DNA from: Mya arenaria
Lineage: Eukaryota > Mollusca > Bivalvia > Myida > Myidae
Direction: 5' to 3'
NCBI RefSeq assembly: GCF_026914265.1
Contig: NC_069124.1
Coordinates: forward strand, 70,542,402-70,606,401
Length of the DNA stretch: 64,000 nt
Below are positions 1 to 14,572 of this stretch, one piece after another. Within the stretch, counting starts at the first letter, position 1; each line of letters opens with the position of its first letter. Under the pieces are notes generated by a model. The model was not told the DNA's origin. It searched no databases and worked only from the letters and a program-made list of their open reading frames with translations. A program made the translations under genes and the position numbers.

Positions 1-944
1 CACAAGGTCACAAGTAGTATAAGAACAAAAAAGTATTATACAGTGAAATCGTTTATATTCGTTGGCATGAAATTTCTTGGTTTGCCGAAAAATTACAATT
101 TCGTGGGTACTTGAATTCGTGGTTTTTCATTTTTGAAAAAAAAATCGAAACTGCGATCGTCCTAGATCGACTGCATAATCGACTGCATAATGGACTGCAT
201 AATCTCCACGCGCTGGCCCGTGGTTGAAGTCTTCTACGTCACTCGGTTTATGACACTCGCTTAAGTGGAACGACATGCCAATTAGTGCATATATCCATGT
301 CAATTATCGATTTAATTGGAAATTAAGGTCATCCTAGTATCCTACGGTCAGTGTAAACACTGTAAAGCATTGATGAAACTAATCAAATGTGAATCATTGA
401 AATTCGTTATTTTATTCGTATGAAGAGATGTAGTATTATATCATACCATATAAGCACACTTCATTTTGTTTAGTATATGGGACAATTCCTTTGTATACCA
501 ATAGGATGGTTATCATACTATTAAAGGAAAATAAGCTTTGTGCATTGGTGCTTTCCAATAATAATAATCCAATAGGACAAAGTTCATGATTTTTAAATAA
601 TTTGTAATTGTTTGTATTGTTGTTTTTCTAAAAGAAATAGGTGTGTTTACAAACAAGTCGATGTAATGATGTTATGTTCGATTACTGTTTGTTATGAAAA
701 TGTTCGATTTACCATATCGTTTCCAAGATAATGTACCGTTTGAGTGACATCAAATTTGACTTTTATATCAGTTTCTCGTGAAATGACATATTGACATTAG
801 CAGAGAGACGTTACCGCTGACCCGGGACGGGAACTGCCATTCCCAGTGGGATGTTTTGAAATGAAAATTACTTTACATATTTGTGTCCTTAAACAATATA
901 TTTCATTGTTACATTATTGCCTCGAAGGCCATTGATATAGCAAA
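1..944. other. non-coding sequence, nothing recognised
   Basis: AT-rich sequence without a convincing exon. A short repeat of 'cgactgcataatc' occurs near 168-200. A somewhat GC-richer stretch at 810-850 lies just before the candidate ATG at 945 and could be a 5' untranslated region, but no TATA box or other promoter landmark is clear. Confidence 0.4.
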
Positions 945-3524
945 ATGGCGAACATTAAACAGACAATAATTAACAAGAACGGTGAGTGTTTTTTGGATTG
1001 ATTTAGACAAACATTGTATAGCTTAATGTAATAAAAAGACTTCACAACGTCAGACAACGACACCCACAGCAACGAAATTTGTCCTTTTTGAAATGTACTA
1101 AGTGTGCACTACTGGCAATATGCAGACCTTAATTTTACGAAAGTGTTGTTTACCATAATAAACACGCATCACAACCATGTGGAGGATTAAAACGCTATCA
1201 AGGAATTTGATACTTTTAGTGAGGTCTAGACCATATAAAATGCAAATATAACAGGAATCCAACTGGGTATAAAAAGCACTGAGTCTAAACAGGATAAGAC
1301 ATGCAAGTTTTTACATTTAAACATATTCGTAAAATATTGCCACTAGCGTAAGGGAAAAAATCGAAACGCAATGGTTCACATTTTTCAGGAATACCAGATG
1401 CTTTTTGGCGTATTTAGGGTTTTGGTGAAGCAATGTGCACGTTAATACATTAAGAGGATGTATCATCTATGTCACATAACTTGACTTATTGCTACCCTAG
1501 GGTTTACCTATTACGTTTTAAGTTTATTTGGAACTGTAAGGATAAGAGTTAGACTGTGCACACAAACAAATTTAAACCCACAGTAAATTTACATTTTAAT
1601 GACCGTTTCAAAGCGGTATCTTGATCAACAATATTTGACAAACATTCCCAGTTTCATAAATTGCACATGTAGTGTGTTCTTTGTGGAGTTTTGTGTTGTT
1701 GTTCCATGTTTCTGTTCGGTGATTGTTGTTGTTTGTGTTCTATGTCATTGGCGATGCCATGTGCTATTAAACGGGGTTTATGTTTAAACTTTCGACTACT
1801 GGACTTGTTTCTGTATCTTTTCATATAAACTTGCGATAGATGTCATTTAAATCACATAGATTATGTTTACCGTGTTTATGTTTATCATAAAAAACTCACA
1901 CTAAACACTTAATTGCGTGAATTGAGATGGAAAATGTGTTGGAGTTAATATGATTTCAGGTTGCTGCATTATAATTTGTGTGAAGATAATGAACACTTCT
2001 TATATTACAATTACTTTCATTTAACCGGAGATTCGCTGAAAAGAGAAACACATAACAATTAGCAAAACATTCGTTCACACGTCCATATTCGTTCCGCATT
2101 CACTAATTTGCAGTAGTAGGGAAACTGATACACGTATGTTTGCATGGGCCGATGCCTTGACAGCAAAATAAACAGTTTGTTTGAGTAAAATACAATGGTA
2201 AATGTATTTTTTCGGTAAATATGGCAACAAATCAAATGAAATATTGACCTTTCTCAGAAGTAGACCACAGTAATTTGTCATTATTGACAAAGCCTAAGAG
2301 CACTCTATTATCTGCACAGTAAATTTGTTTCCTTAAGTATTTTCCGGCTTCATAAACATGGCATAGATCACAGGGGAACAATTGGTATGCATCTTAAGTG
2401 AGTTTAATGATGATCAACGAAGTGATATTTCTCAGCAGTATTCAATAATGATACATTTTAGGATATTTTTATAACCTAAAATAAAGAAGGATACGGCCAA
2501 ATGCCTTCATGTTTATGGTGAAGGAGGATATTGATAAACATTGCATATTATTGTGTTAAAAGTGGTTCACCTGTGAATGGTCACATAACATGAACATATT
2601 GTTTTGTGATAACTGCCCATTCGAGAATATTAAGAACCGCTTGGTATGGAAAATGAATTTGTTTCTAGAATATTGCACAACGTTAATTTGCCGTTTCTAG
2701 AGCAACAAATCCTAGAAAATATCTACAAGTTCTAGAACTCAAGTTCTTAAAATCGTTTTAGACACGAGTTTTTTTAAGATTTTAGAGCCTGATTGTTCAA
2801 CCGATCTCGAACCCAACTATAAACGATAGTTTTTAAATTGTTCAAGAACAATAAGTTCTTAATCTTTGAGAGTCGGCCGTTTAACGAATTCCCACTGTTC
2901 TCTATATACTGTCATCTTTAGCTGATAGGGATACCTGGATTCTTCTCAAACATGCTCGAAAAAGTTGCATTTGCAGAAAAGTTATAATTATATTCTTGAA
3001 TTGACTGGGTCTGTTGTTAAAGTAACAACTAAAATTCATTGTGTTTAAAGATAACTTTGATGATTCAAGTTCAAGAGCTTAGGTTCGTTAGCTGCTTTTG
3101 AAGAACTGTGACAGTCAATGATTTATGACATCGGGTCCCTGAAGCTGGTTTTTTTAGTTGTTGGTGAACCACATTAACATTATAAACGGCAATTAAAGTT
3201 TGTTTTGGAAGGTCATGAATGTCTATAAACAATATAAGAATATTCTTTTCTTGAACCATTGTTTGAGAACTACTCTAGTTATTTAACCATTGTTCAGAAA
3301 CTATTCAATTAAACCAATGTTCAATGACTGGGAGTTAGTTCTTGAACCTTTCTTATAATTATGAAAGAATTCTAGAACTAATGGACAGTTTTTGAACTTT
3401 GCTCTGTTAATAACGAGGCAGCTCGATATTCTAATGATAGTCTATGCTATGGTGCCAAGGTATGAGTCTGTTTTCAGGAATACCCAAGAAGCCGTCTGCT
3501 CCGAAATTGTATCCCACACCTTAA
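945..3524 (+). CDS. candidate two-exon micro-gene (27 codons), very tentative
   Basis: Exon 1 (945-981) starts with ATG in a good context (caaaATGGCG), reads MANIKQTIINKN and ends in phase 1 at a consensus donor (G|GTGAGTG). A matching phase-1 acceptor (tctgttttcag|GA) at 3478 opens exon 2, which reads IPKKPSAPKLYPTP and stops at TAA 3522-3524. A competing acceptor with the same first codons (tttttcag|GAATACC) lies at 1389 and would give IPDAFWRI and a stop at 1415-1417. I do not recognise the peptide. It has no signal peptide or domain, and further exons may be missing. Support is limited to splice-signal quality and matching phase, so this may be chance or part of a longer 5' region. Confidence 0.22.
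2640..3420. other. region rich in TTCnnGAA-like motifs
   Basis: The stretch repeats variants of TTCTAGAA, GTTCTAGAAC, AGTTCTTGAAC and AAGTTCTT, for example near 2665, 2729, 2745, 3252, 3331 and 3371. These resemble inverted heat-shock-element units (nTTCnnGAAn). It lies inside the intron of the tentative micro-gene. No open reading frame or repeat boundaries can be set, so it may equally be an old diverged repeat. Confidence 0.3.
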
Positions 3525-4999
3525 AATGTCACCTACGAGAATGAGAGTCTGACAAACCTCTCTTGCTCCGTTGATAACTTTAGCACAATACGGCACGATT
3601 TGTTGTGTCTACACAATCATAACTAATTCAGGAAAGGGATTATTCTCGTGTTTTATGTACCGGAAGAAGAAAATATCACATGACATTTTGTCACTTCTGT
3701 CCGAAATGTTAGACACTACTGAAGTAAGATAAATTGGTCTCAAGCTGTCGATTTCTTTACTATACCATACCAGAAGAGCCTAACGGAATAATATTAGGAT
3801 TTCGGAACGGAAAATAAGATTTTTTTTATTTAGTCTTTCTTTATAGTTAAGGTTATATGGCGTAAGTAACCTTATAACGTCCCTATAACAGTTGGCCTGG
3901 ACTTGTTTGTGGAAATTAACCGGTCCAAACTATATGATTTATTTTCAGCTGTTTGAAATGTGTACCACAGAATATTTACACACTACGCGTAATTGCATTG
4001 TCGTTTACTATATACACTAAGAAACTTTAAAAACGCAATAGATATAATTCTGTTCGATTAACAAAAAAGGTTCAGACCAGTTAATACCTCGTAAAGTCGG
4101 CAACCGATGAAATGTAAGGATTGGGTTATCTTTTCAGAGAGAATGCATCGAATTTACTGGGCTCAATCATTCTTTTTGTTTATCAATAGTGCTTGCATTT
4201 CGTATTTAAAATCACTCATTGGATAGTCTGCCTCTTTTTGTTACTCTATGATAACAGGCGTAGACATCTTTTCTCGTCTGAGGAATACCGTTTGTGTTTC
4301 TATTTTTGGCAAGTGAAAGATTGAGAACGCGAGACAATTGTTTTCATTCCCCATGTCCAATTTTCTCGAAAAATCTTCATTTACTGATTACAGATTCAAG
4401 CTAGACTCACTATTTTTAATTGATACAAATCTATAATATCTAGAGTTTCAAATGCAGTTTTTAAAGACAATAATGATCAACTATGTTTGGGTTTTTGAAA
4501 ATAAAGAGTTCCCTTTTTTAAACAGTTTTCGACACATACTTACCAAGGAATGATCCTATTTATAATGAGCTTGAAGATGAAATATTTGGTAGAAATTTAT
4601 AAAGCAAAGCGTTTAAGAAAATCTTTGTACACTTAATTAAAAATTCTCAGATTTCATAGCGATACCAGTTGGCCTGATTCAAAGCGATATCATGTTTGCT
4701 AATTTTGGGTCCATGTTTATTGGAGATTGAGATCTATATCTTGAAGCAAATATAGCTAGTTCTATATTATTCTAAATGGCTTAATTTTGATATGTACTTT
4801 TGTGGACGACATGACAACATTGACTGAAATGCCTAATGAAGTGCATTCAAATCTTTAAAATCCTGTAAAATACTGATAAATATGGGGTTTTGGAGGGAAC
4901 GTTCACAAAAGCAAAATTATGGTTTTCAAATTATTGTTTTTTTATAATTATGTGTATATTTGTTCAGAAATTAATAAATTTATTTTTCTATCGACATTA

Positions 5000-5064
<65 letters not shown>
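5000..5064. repeat. (ATT)n microsatellite
   Basis: About 22 uninterrupted ATT units, followed by a short degenerate ATC/ATT tail to about 5080. It creates a spurious poly-isoleucine ORF. Confidence 0.95.
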
Positions 5065-6505
5065 CATTATCATCATAATTCTTAATATTAAAATAAAATA
5101 TGTAAAAATCCGAATAAAGAACATTTTTTATAATATAAATTTAGCAATTCCTTTGCTAATGGAATATGAAACTTGAACGTATTATGCTTAAGAGATTTCG
5201 AAAAACTAGGCCTTACCATTCCTAGTTGGTAGCCATTTAATGCACTGCTTGTCATTTTCCAGTGTATTTTGCTAGTAAATTTAAGTCTCACAAAAACAAT
5301 ATATATACATTTAATGATGTAATGACAATAAAATGTATTGCTAATCAAAGGACAATAGTAACATAGTAACATCACAATAATATACAACAAACGAATTGTA
5401 TACATACAACAAGATGTAATGTACTAATATTATGATAAAACTATATAAAAATCAGACCGGATATGAACTGATAAGCTTCCATGTCTAACTTGGTGCAAAA
5501 TATGTAGTGTACCATTCGATAACATTAAAGAAGACCATGTGGTGATGGGTTTGTATTTATAGTTTATTTGACATATTGAATTCCATTTGTATGTAGTGGA
5601 TATCTCCTCACACGAACCAAAGAATCGTATCCTTCATTATATATGTGAAGGTTCTTTAGCCTTTTGATTATTTAATCTCGTTCGAGACCAATAATATGAA
5701 ACCATTTGCAAAACATGAAATATCGTAAGTAGGATTATTAAAATGCTAAAATACCTTTGCCAATTGCGAACGTATAAGCTATTCTTACTAAGTACAATGT
5801 TCAACAGTTGTGTCATTGTTTCTTATCAGCTAGTCGTGTTTGTGATTTTAACAAAAGTATGTGTTACTTTTTCATTTGTCATCAACGTTCATTGTTTTAA
5901 AAAAGATGGACATTTAAAACCATGTTCGTATGTCAAGCAAACTACTGGTAACATGAATGTGCATGAGGGTATACCAGACGTAGCCTAATCATATCCAGTC
6001 AATACATAATTTAATGTTGTCGGTGCAGTTGTATTTTTTGTTGTTATTTACTTGATCATTGTTAAATAATTAAACTCCGCCATCAAAACCACATTAAAAC
6101 ACAACTGGGGAATTATATCCATGCAAAACATTGCTTAACATCACCAATACCAATCACATAAAGTAGATTAACAGACTACAATGATAGCTTTATCCCTTCG
6201 AGTCACATGGTTTGTCATTGTACATATGTAGTAAAATAATTTCAACAATTTCTTTCATGAACGTGCTACTCTTTCATTGCATTATTTATATGAAAAACTA
6301 CAGAAACAAGCTCAGTAGCCAAAATTTTAAACATTAACCCCGTTTGATGGCACAGGGTAAACGCCAAAGACATAGAACACTAAAACAAAAAATCACAAAC
6401 AAAAAATTGAAACAAGAGCACCAAACCCACAAACAACACAGTGTATATATACTATATAAAAAACTAGGGATGTTCATCAGGGACTGTTAGGAACCGGCTT
6501 GGAAC

Positions 6506-6618
<113 letters not shown>

Positions 6619-9600
6619 TGGGAATTTAATACAGGTTCAGGGCACAAACCTCACTCTTATCTCAACAATCCTAAATAAGGTAAAAACGTAAAAGGTAAAT
6701 CTTATCAAAGTATATCTTATCGACATGTTGTTGTTCTTTCGGTTTTGAAATGAAATTATGCGTATTAGTCTCACTTAGCCTTTAATAACTATATGTTTAG
6801 CATCACCTTGCACACTACTCATAATGTTCAGGTACGTATGGAAATTACAATGTTCAATAGTTTATAGAAAGTAGTACCTAAATGTCATTGGTGTGATACT
6901 TGACATTTTAAGTAATGATATTGAGTGTAAATGTTAACTTTTATTTTCCCTATGTCCATGCCAGAATTTTACATTATTGCATTTTATTTGTTATGTGTAT
7001 TTGGGGTTTTTATACACTCCTGTGATATGTTTTGATCGAAGCCTATGTTTGCTGTTGCGATTTATAATTGTCTTTGGTAGTTATTTTGTGTAAAAATGTA
7101 AATCTGATAATATAAATATCTCCACATCGAAACTACAAGCGATGTAAATATGCAATTGTATTCTTGCTGTGGTAAATAATTGTTGATTCGCGTTTCAAAT
7201 GCTCATTTATTCCATTGAAATTTAATTTTATATTGTGCTTTGTTTGAATCAAACTGTCTGTCCCTCTGTCAATAATGGCACGCATAGTTTATAATGGCCT
7301 GCGGGCTTTAACCCCCAAAAATCAAATTACGAAATAATTGTTAAACCATTTGGGCATATATTGTATCCAGAAACAAATGCCTCTCATGATAGAGTTTTGC
7401 CTATTTATTGGTTACAGCAGGTATAGCAAAAAATTCAACCGCCGTGTGCAGAGATTTATAATGTTGGTTATAAACTGATTTCCCTTGTCGCTAATTTTTT
7501 GACCAGGCATTATAGTTCGTGTCAAGGATGAAATAGCGAATAAGTTTAATATTGATCATTATTTCACCAGTAAACAGTAGACAATGAGATTACATACGGG
7601 TTAAAGAAAATGGCTGCCTGCATGACAAGATTTTATCTTTGCGTAAGATTTAACGCTAGCCAGGAATATTACGGCAAATAAAGCATTTGCAATGTGTGTT
7701 AAATGATTGAAATTGTGTTTTAAAGGGGAATGGAGGCAGATCGTCGTTTTGTTTCTTTCTAACTTTCTTCAAATAATGCGATTTCATGCCAGTGGCATTG
7801 ACTTAATACGGTTAGGTTTGTGATTGACATTGAGATATGTGGATATTTAAACTGAAAGAGGTTTGAACATAGTCTCACATCAACAAAATCAAAGTTCTAG
7901 CACAGGAGCCTGCTTTATTTTTTGGTCATTATTTTGGACCAAGTTATCACAAAACAACCTCAAGGAAACCTTTTATTCAAAAGACCTGGCATACAAAGGA
8001 TTACTGCATTAATATGACCAACCCAAAATCTAGATAGTTTATAACTTTGTTCTCTGTTTTATATAACACCATGATAGCAATCTGAACAGTCGATGCATTT
8101 TGATAAGCACAATAAATAGCTGTTACAATTGTAAACAACAATGGTATAGTGACATAACCTGTTTAAAGGTATATCAAATATTGTCACTGTTAGATGCCTT
8201 ACTTTAAAATGAAATACACATATACAGTATACAAAACAAAAAATGGGTCCGCTGGGGGCCTGGATTGATATAAGCATAATATGAGTTGTTCATGGCTTTT
8301 GGTTAAGAATAGCACCAGCGAAAGAAATGATGATTTCAGAAGTGCTTTGTATTCCAGTGCACTGTGGCAGTTATCAACAAAAAGTAACAACATTTTTGTC
8401 TGTATAAAACACGATTTAATATCTAGAATCCTGTTTAATACATACGTTTGTCATTTGATATGGTCTTAGAAATACAATGAACATAATGTTTTTTTCTAAC
8501 AATTCAGGATTTGAGTTTCAAGTAGGATATCTGAAATCATTGTGAAACATAAATTGGTTAAAATTCAACTAAGTTTGAGCTCAATTGCAGATTTTTAACT
8601 CCAGTCTTATTTGGCAAATGTTAATATATTAAAGTATAGGACTGTGTTGTCAAGAATAAGAGTATCCGCACATATTAGAAATAGAAACCGGTAGATGACA
8701 CAAGCCAGTTGCAATACTATACTGTGGTAAAAATGTATTGCATGTAATGTATTAAAAGATGAATTTTATTTAATTCTTGAATGCCAATTGTATAAAGATC
8801 TAAGAAAGCAATACTTGAAAACACATTATAATACCGCACCGAATATACCTAAATGTATTTCATAGCAAAAAGTTACTGTTAACAGAAACTTTGCCATTTA
8901 TTTGTATAAGGCAATGGAATTAAGAGAGCGATATTTATTATATTACGGGAAATATTGTCAACATAAACTACTTTACGCTTAAATGTAATTATACTGGTGC
9001 TATATCGTTTGATCGCATGATTTGCTGTAATTGTAATTTTGATCAGTTGCTTATATGAATGTACTGTAACATAACTGTGTTTAGAAACATGTTCGTAATT
9101 ATATTATGTATAAGCCTGTGCATTTTTTTTGTCTTGATGTATTTGGAAATAAACTGTAAATAGTATGTTAAAGTACTTGGGTAATGTACTGACATTTTTA
9201 CAACAATTTATTGACTGTATACGTAAGAGCTGCAAAATACAAGAATAAATCTGGTTTCATTGAAAAGCTGAAGTGTTTGCCGTTTTTACCTACAGAACTC
9301 CGAATTAATTGGTGCTGTTGGCGCACTTATGATTTGGTATAAAAAATGCAGAGCTCTGCGGGAATATTAACAACTTGTCACTATTTAATGGAATGAACGC
9401 AAATAATGTCAAATACGGGAACATGATTAATGGGTTTGCGTTAAAAATCATTTACTACGAAATAAAGACAGCGCTCAATAAAAGATTATTCGTATTCTGG
9501 ATCTTATTCAAGGTTCCCACATGCAGATTCAGACAAAAATAGAATAGTTTAATGATTTGGTTTAACATCATAAAAAGGGACGTTTGACGCATCATCATTG

Positions 9601-11883
9601 TGAGTCAGGTTAACTGAAAATCTTGCAATGAGTAATGAAGCTTCTGTCCAAAAGGAGTGAAAGTCAGCTGGATCTTCTAAGACATAATTATGTTACATCC
9701 TGTACACAATCTCTTTTTAGTAAAATCGATCTTCAACATGAAACGTCACATTTGATGTTAAGTATATCAAACAGTGCAAATCATGGTAGAGTTTCATCAA
9801 CGGCAAGGCTGTTTTCTGTCGTGCTATCATGATGTCTGCTATCTATTATTGTGCGTAATCAATGGGTTTTTGTTTTAAAAGCTCCGCCTATCTGAAGCAT
9901 TACTGTTTATTTGGTTAAGTGTGCTTTGATATATTGCACACACAAGATAACTGCAGTGGAGAGTTTTCATTTAGTCTCCATGTTCTCAATAGTGCTTACA
10001 TAATGAAAAAAGATACTTGAGTATTTCCATTACTTATATTCACTCCTCTCTTATCCAGTATCAAGTTTGATGTTCATGGACACGTACAGTGACATATGTA
10101 TTGTTGTACTTGCAGTATGCCATCCATTATTGGAACAACGTTTTTGGTAATGAATGTTTCAAGATTCCTCTCAATATTTTACCGGAATAGGAAACTTCTA
10201 AAATTAAAATATTTGTTATTGTTATTTGTTGTGACACCTTTCCAGACGTCTCATTTATCCATAAGCGATAATTTCTAGCTTTAGAACGCTTTGAGACCAA
10301 ATTTTCCGAATTGAAAATGTCATGGCATCTGATTTAGTGACAGCTTGGCGGACTTTTGGCGTCTACAATAAAATGGAAGGCTATGCACTATGTACAATAT
10401 AATGGTTGTAAGATATTTACACGAGGTTCATATCGTATCAAAGTTATGCAGGCGGATTCGGTATTGGCAGGTACATAATTACATAACATGGTTGTAATAC
10501 ACAGAATGAACGGTATACCAAACGTTATTGTTGGTTTATTTGTGAAAACGTCAGGTCTGGTGCATTTTGACTGATGTTCATATTATCTGAGTTAACAAGG
10601 GTTTGCCAAGTTTACCCAGATTTAGGTTTAGAGCAACTGCGTAAGTCCACCATAAATTATCATAAACAACAACAACATAACTTTATACGGGACATTGACA
10701 GTTACATGAGGAAGAAGCAGGGAGGATTTAAAACGATATTTACATAATATAAGACATGACGTTGGCAATATAAACGAAAATAATTTCTTAACACAGTCAC
10801 GCACACAAAACTATTAGCAAATAGGTATGTTCACATTGTCAAAAGCTATTGAACAATGACACTCATGGCATCTTCATGTACATAAGTGGTCATTTTGAGT
10901 GTGTCTTATGTGTATAGCGTTGTGTTTAAGGCAAATACTTACTGATAACAGTGTATGGATGGTAAAGGCTTGTAAAATATGTATAACCATTTTTTTAAAA
11001 CAATGCCATAGATAATGAGTTTGAATGTTATTTTTCAAAAATGCATTTTCGGCTAATAGTATATGGCCATCCGATTTCACGCTGAATATTTTGCCTTCAA
11101 CGCAGAATTAAAACGTTATATGTTGTCCTATTTATAATACACCAATGTCGTTGCTTTATTTCATAGATTTTTTAACTACATGTTAAACAACATAACATTC
11201 GGTAACATAAAGTGGTTCAATTATTAACAGTTATATTTGAAACAAGCGCACGAGGATATATCTATGGTATTACGCAATTGTCAAACAATGTAAACCATTT
11301 GATATGCAAAACAGCCAAACCTGTTCTATTACAGTTTAACACAGTGGACAAGTTCTCCGTAAATATTCGTCTTTATTCTACCGGTCATCTAAGAACGTGT
11401 CGCTCTGAAATAATATAGGCACTCCTGTCAAGGAGAGATCACTTGAACGACAAGGGAAGGAGACTCGTTCGGTTATTACGTACAGGTATAAATAAAGACA
11501 TGCATGTATATGCAAAGGAACAGAAACTGAGAAAGAGAAATTACGTCTTTCGTATACATGTATTTAATCCTTAGCTAGTATGATATAGTCAGCTGTAGTT
11601 CTATTTATAAGTTCAATCGTCATAAATTGGCTTGCTAATATAAAACAAGCCATAGTTCTAACAAAAGTTTTCGAACACAATTTATCCAAATGTTTCTTAT
11701 AACTAAAGGTGAACTTTAGACATTGATATATCTTGGTCACTGTGGTGTTAAATATAAAACACAACCCATTAAAGAACACGAGATAGTAAATATGATAATT
11801 TCGTTCTAGTGCTTACACAAAATTACTTAAGACTTGTTTTGCCATGTTGACCGGAATGTTATAAACCATGTTATATTATAATG

Positions 11884-12007
11884 TTATTAATTAGGGCCAG
11901 TTATTAGTCCGAGGTTAGCTGTATTTGCTTGAGCCCATGAGGGTTAATGTAAATACAGCTGACCAAGGAAAAATAACTCGGCTAATATGAAATCACCTAA
12001 TTAATAA
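11884..12007. mobile_element. palindromic foldback (MITE-like) element
   Basis: The two ends are imperfect inverted repeats of each other. The left end begins TTATTAATTAGG and continues to ATTAGTCCGAG and GTTAGCTGTATTT. The right end, read on the other strand, begins TTATTAATTAGG and continues to ATTAGCCGAG and GTCAGCTGTATTT. The arms meet near 11940. With about 124 bp, no ORF and near full-length self-complementarity it fits a non-autonomous DNA transposon or foldback. No target-site duplication is obvious. Confidence 0.6.
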
Positions 12008-14572
12008 GTATTTTATTATTCAGCTATTACGTATGGTACGACACTTTGGTTAAAAACATTCAAATAACATACCTTTAGCTCACATTGAAACCGTATTTAT
12101 CCCTTATTCATTCATGGTGTCTGTTTTTCAAGACTTGATTTTGCTGATTTTGACATACATCCTTTTAGTGAAATAGCCCATACTTAAGAATAAAGCACTG
12201 TGCAGTCTAAGGAAGCATGTCTTTACGTCTTAATTTCGTAAATCGTTTGTGAAAACGTATATTTTTCACCTCCGTCCTCCATTTAGTCGGTGTACAAAAA
12301 TATATAAGTCGTTAAAACCACGAACGGGTTAAGTACAACTAAAATTAACAAAACGTATAAAGTGGTTGAAGTATTAAAAAGGCCAGTTATTCCAAAAAGG
12401 TCTAAACGAAGCACAAAACTTTCGAAACAGTTGAAAACACGCAAAACAAAATTGCTACCTTTTGAAATAATTTCCAGCATATTTCTCATATAAGGCGAGT
12501 TTCGACAGCCAATCAAAAAGGTCCAGTTCTGCAGCCAATCAAAACGGAGGAAACTAATATTGGCTGAGTTTGGTTGATATTGGCCGAGTTTGGTCGATAT
12601 TGGTTTTGGCATATATTATCTTCTATTGTCTGGTATGGGTACCGCGATTGTCCCCATACCGCGTCAAATAGGTAATAGTTAATTCAAGATGCACTCTTAC
12701 TCCCAAGTAAGATTTACAACAATTTATAATATTTTTTTTAATATTCCAAAACGGATGAATACATGTCAAAAACAATGGTTCTTATGAAGGATCTCGAGTT
12801 TAATTTAAAAGAAATGCGCATATCACACGGTATTTTTTATCTTATAAGACTATAGTAGACCACAGTAAATCTTTTAGCATTCAACTATCATTTAATATTT
12901 TTGCGCTTTCTGCTATTAACATCACGGTTACATTATTGTTATCAGTAGTTAATATTTTTAATAAATGCATTATTTACTAAGTAGTTACAGATTTATTAGT
13001 CAAAATGTATGTTTGTTTAACATGTTTATGTATTGATTTTGAATAAGAGTGTCTCTTTAATAAATACTGATATTTACTGATATATACTGATATATATACT
13101 GATATATGGCCCCAAATATCACAGTGTGTTTGTTTCTGAAATGCATTTACTCCATCATCTCTTGTAAAGTTGAAGTCGTGCAATTTGAACTTAATACTGG
13201 CCTGAGTGCAGCTAGATCTTACAGCCGTTCACGTTAGCTACCTGTTCTCGTTTGTATCCTGGGAACCAACTCGCAAACCTAAACCGCAAACACCACATGG
13301 TCAGCCTTAACTCAACTCATGGCTGCTCTAGCCGATGATAGGAATCGTTTGCTGCAATACACTTACCATAGCTCTAAATAAACAGTCTTAATATTGTGCT
13401 TCCGGTGAATCTCTCATTCAGAATGTGTCAGTGAAAGTGAAGTAATAAGACGAAACGTGTTGTTTGGGTTAAACGTGAGCTGGAGCGCTTGTAAACCGGT
13501 TAAAATCTAAGTGATTTCTTTCTATGTTATCACTGTCAATGCCGGAGTGGTTACCCCAACATATGAGTGTTATTTGTTTGTCATTTTGTGAGCTGGTATA
13601 GTTCTGTGTCTGTTTTGCCTTGATCAGTATGCCTGGTTAATGTGTAGGCTACTTGGCACTTGGCGTATCCCTGTCATTTCCATTGTCTTGTTTAAATGTT
13701 GCACACTGTTTTGTTTGATCGTTTCCACATCATTGGGCAGGCAGAAAACCTAACTACGTATTGGTGTATTTCGAAGACAACTAATGGGAAATAAACTGAA
13801 ATATTTATATATTTATGCCTAGCATCGCAAGCATAACAAAAAAACGAAAATAATTATTTCTGTCCTCATAAATTGACTGACAGTTCATTTTAGGAAAATA
13901 ATCAAAGTCTTGACGTATTTGCCATAACTGGTGTATTTCCCTGAAAAGTGCATTTATATCATTTGGATACTCTCGGATGAGTGAAGAATGCACGTCTTTA
14001 GATCAAATGTTCAATTGAAACTTGCATAAGAAGTAATTCATATTAAAAAGATTTGGCTTTAGTTTCGGAAATGTCCATACAATCGAACTAAATCTTAAGA
14101 TAACAAATCCGTCATTAATACAAAAAATACCACTGGTTTCATTACAAAATGTTAAGTATGAAAACTTTTAAAATTTTCATCGAGAGCTTTTGTATATAGA
14201 TAGTATGTTATTTAAGAAACAAATTCCATATCATTGTAGATAATGAGTGCTTTGTTACCCCCCTTTGATTTTTCTTATCATGATAGAAGCGTCATTATGG
14301 TGTTATTCAAAAGTGTTAATCAATATAAATTAAACATAGTAATAATCTCGATGGTAATGTATAAAATCCACTTACAAATATTAGAAAGAAATACTACAGT
14401 ATACCTAGATTTTATCATCATCGTCCCTCTATGTTCAAAGTTATTGAACTTTATCAGTCAGATAATAAGCGTTTATTACAAAAACAGCTAGTTTTGTGTA
14501 TAAGGCTTTTGAATTAAGAAATAGAAAAACCCAGATGTAGCAATTGTTTTACGAGTAATATTTGTTTACTAC
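12008..14572. other. non-coding sequence, nothing firm
   Basis: A 109-codon minus-strand ORF at 12283-12612 is not recognised. Its first codons come from a short tandem motif (about three copies of 'ttggcygagtttggtygata') at 12555-12605. A small inverted repeat (GGTATGGG with CCCCATACC) lies at 12636-12660. 13060-13110 has a short 'tactgatata' repeat. No gene is supported. Confidence 0.4.

Noticed and set aside
4919..5176. 85-codon ORF with a poly-isoleucine core.
   Set aside because: Translation of the (ATT)n microsatellite.
12283..12612. 109-codon minus-strand ORF.
   Set aside because: No recognisable domain, its start lies in a short tandem motif, and no splice or promoter context supports it.
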